From Centroberyx gerrardi (taxonomy: Eukaryota; Chordata; Actinopteri; Beryciformes; Berycidae), in the NCBI RefSeq assembly GCF_048128805.1, contig NC_136008.1, positions 15,789,572-15,853,571 of the forward strand: a DNA stretch of 64,000 nucleotides, given 5' to 3'. Below, in pieces: positions 63,828 to 64,000 of the stretch. The translations under genes and the position numbers were made by a program. The notes below the pieces were generated by a model. The model was given only the letters and a program-made list of their open reading frames with translations. It ran no database searches and was not told where the DNA came from. Numbering within the stretch: position 1 is the first letter of the stretch; every line of letters starts with the position of its first letter.

Positions 63828-64000
63828 CGTGTGTGTGTTTCTTGTGTGAGGGTACGTGTGTGTGCGTGGCTGCGTGTGTACACTCGATGAGTTCTATTCC
63901 AAAACGCTTGGTCTCCATTTTGGAAAAAAAACTCACTGTAGTTCATCATTAAATTTCACTAAAATGAAATGTTGAGTAAAATTGTTTCAATCAAGGAGGA

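Larger units (their letters stand above)
60688..64000 (+). other. chn2: chn2 intron 1 (partial)
   Basis: No coding exon recognised. Contains (TAA)n at 60743-60789, a GT run and GA run at 61734-61795, and (GT)25 at 63775-63824. Open frames overlap these repeats or lack domains. A patch around 63400-63545 with CCATTATTAATTACAAG could be conserved non-coding DNA. Confidence 0.6.

Noticed and set aside
1..64000. Search for tRNA, rRNA, CRISPR, phage or bacterial operon features
   Set aside because: None seen; splice signals, repeats and gene families are all vertebrate, and no undescribed multi-gene system is apparent.

Overview
This is a piece of vertebrate nuclear genome, almost certainly from a ray-finned (teleost) fish. 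It shows compact orthologous exons with canonical GT/AG splice sites, long repeat-littered introns, abundant CA/GT, CT/GA and ATT microsatellites, and fossils of typical fish mobile elements (L2-like non-LTR retrotransposons, a Tc1/mariner MITE, an hAT-like MITE). No bacterial-type gene, rRNA, tRNA or CRISPR array was seen. Most open reading frames of 60-170 codons are chance frames in introns.

Four protein-coding genes are recognisable by reading translated exons against known families. (1) jazf1, minus strand: only coding exon 1 (2636-2750) is inside; the gene continues off the left edge. (2) creb5, plus strand: promoter near 9.03-9.23 kb, candidate start-codon microexon at 10291-10314, ten further coding exons from 15031 to the stop at 48235, and a long 3' UTR to a polyadenylation signal at 51784. 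The assembled product is about 500 aa. (3) cpvl, minus strand: twelve coding exons from 58584 down to 53116, about 483 aa, a secreted/lysosomal serine carboxypeptidase with an intact catalytic triad. (4) chn2 (beta-chimaerin), plus strand: only coding exon 1 (60639-60687); the gene runs off the right edge. The order JAZF1-CREB5-CPVL-CHN2 matches human chromosome 7p15, except that no TRIL-like gene is visible between creb5 and cpvl.

Region by region: 1-2.6 kb jazf1 intron 1; 2.6-3.0 kb jazf1 exon 1 and GC-rich promoter; 3-9 kb divergent jazf1/creb5 intergenic DNA with an L2 fossil at 6-7 kb that carries a nested insertion; 9-51.8 kb creb5; 51.8-52.8 kb convergent creb5/cpvl gap; 52.8-58.8 kb cpvl; 58.8-60.4 kb head-to-head cpvl/chn2 intergenic DNA; 60.4-64 kb chn2 promoter, exon 1 and intron 1.

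The genes do not form a pathway. They are a conserved neighbourhood in which creb5, a bZIP transcription factor, occupies most of the DNA; its large introns contain CpG-rich and homeobox-motif-rich patches that look like cis-regulatory sequence. I found no evidence for an undescribed multi-gene system. The most interesting signals are regulatory or structural: a composite E-box/CRE promoter on a CRE-binding factor gene, a (GT)17 tract in place of the polypyrimidine tract of a frame-changing exon, an hAT-like insertion in the creb5 3' UTR, a nested retroelement with a 13-bp target duplication, and a perfect 25-bp inverted repeat.
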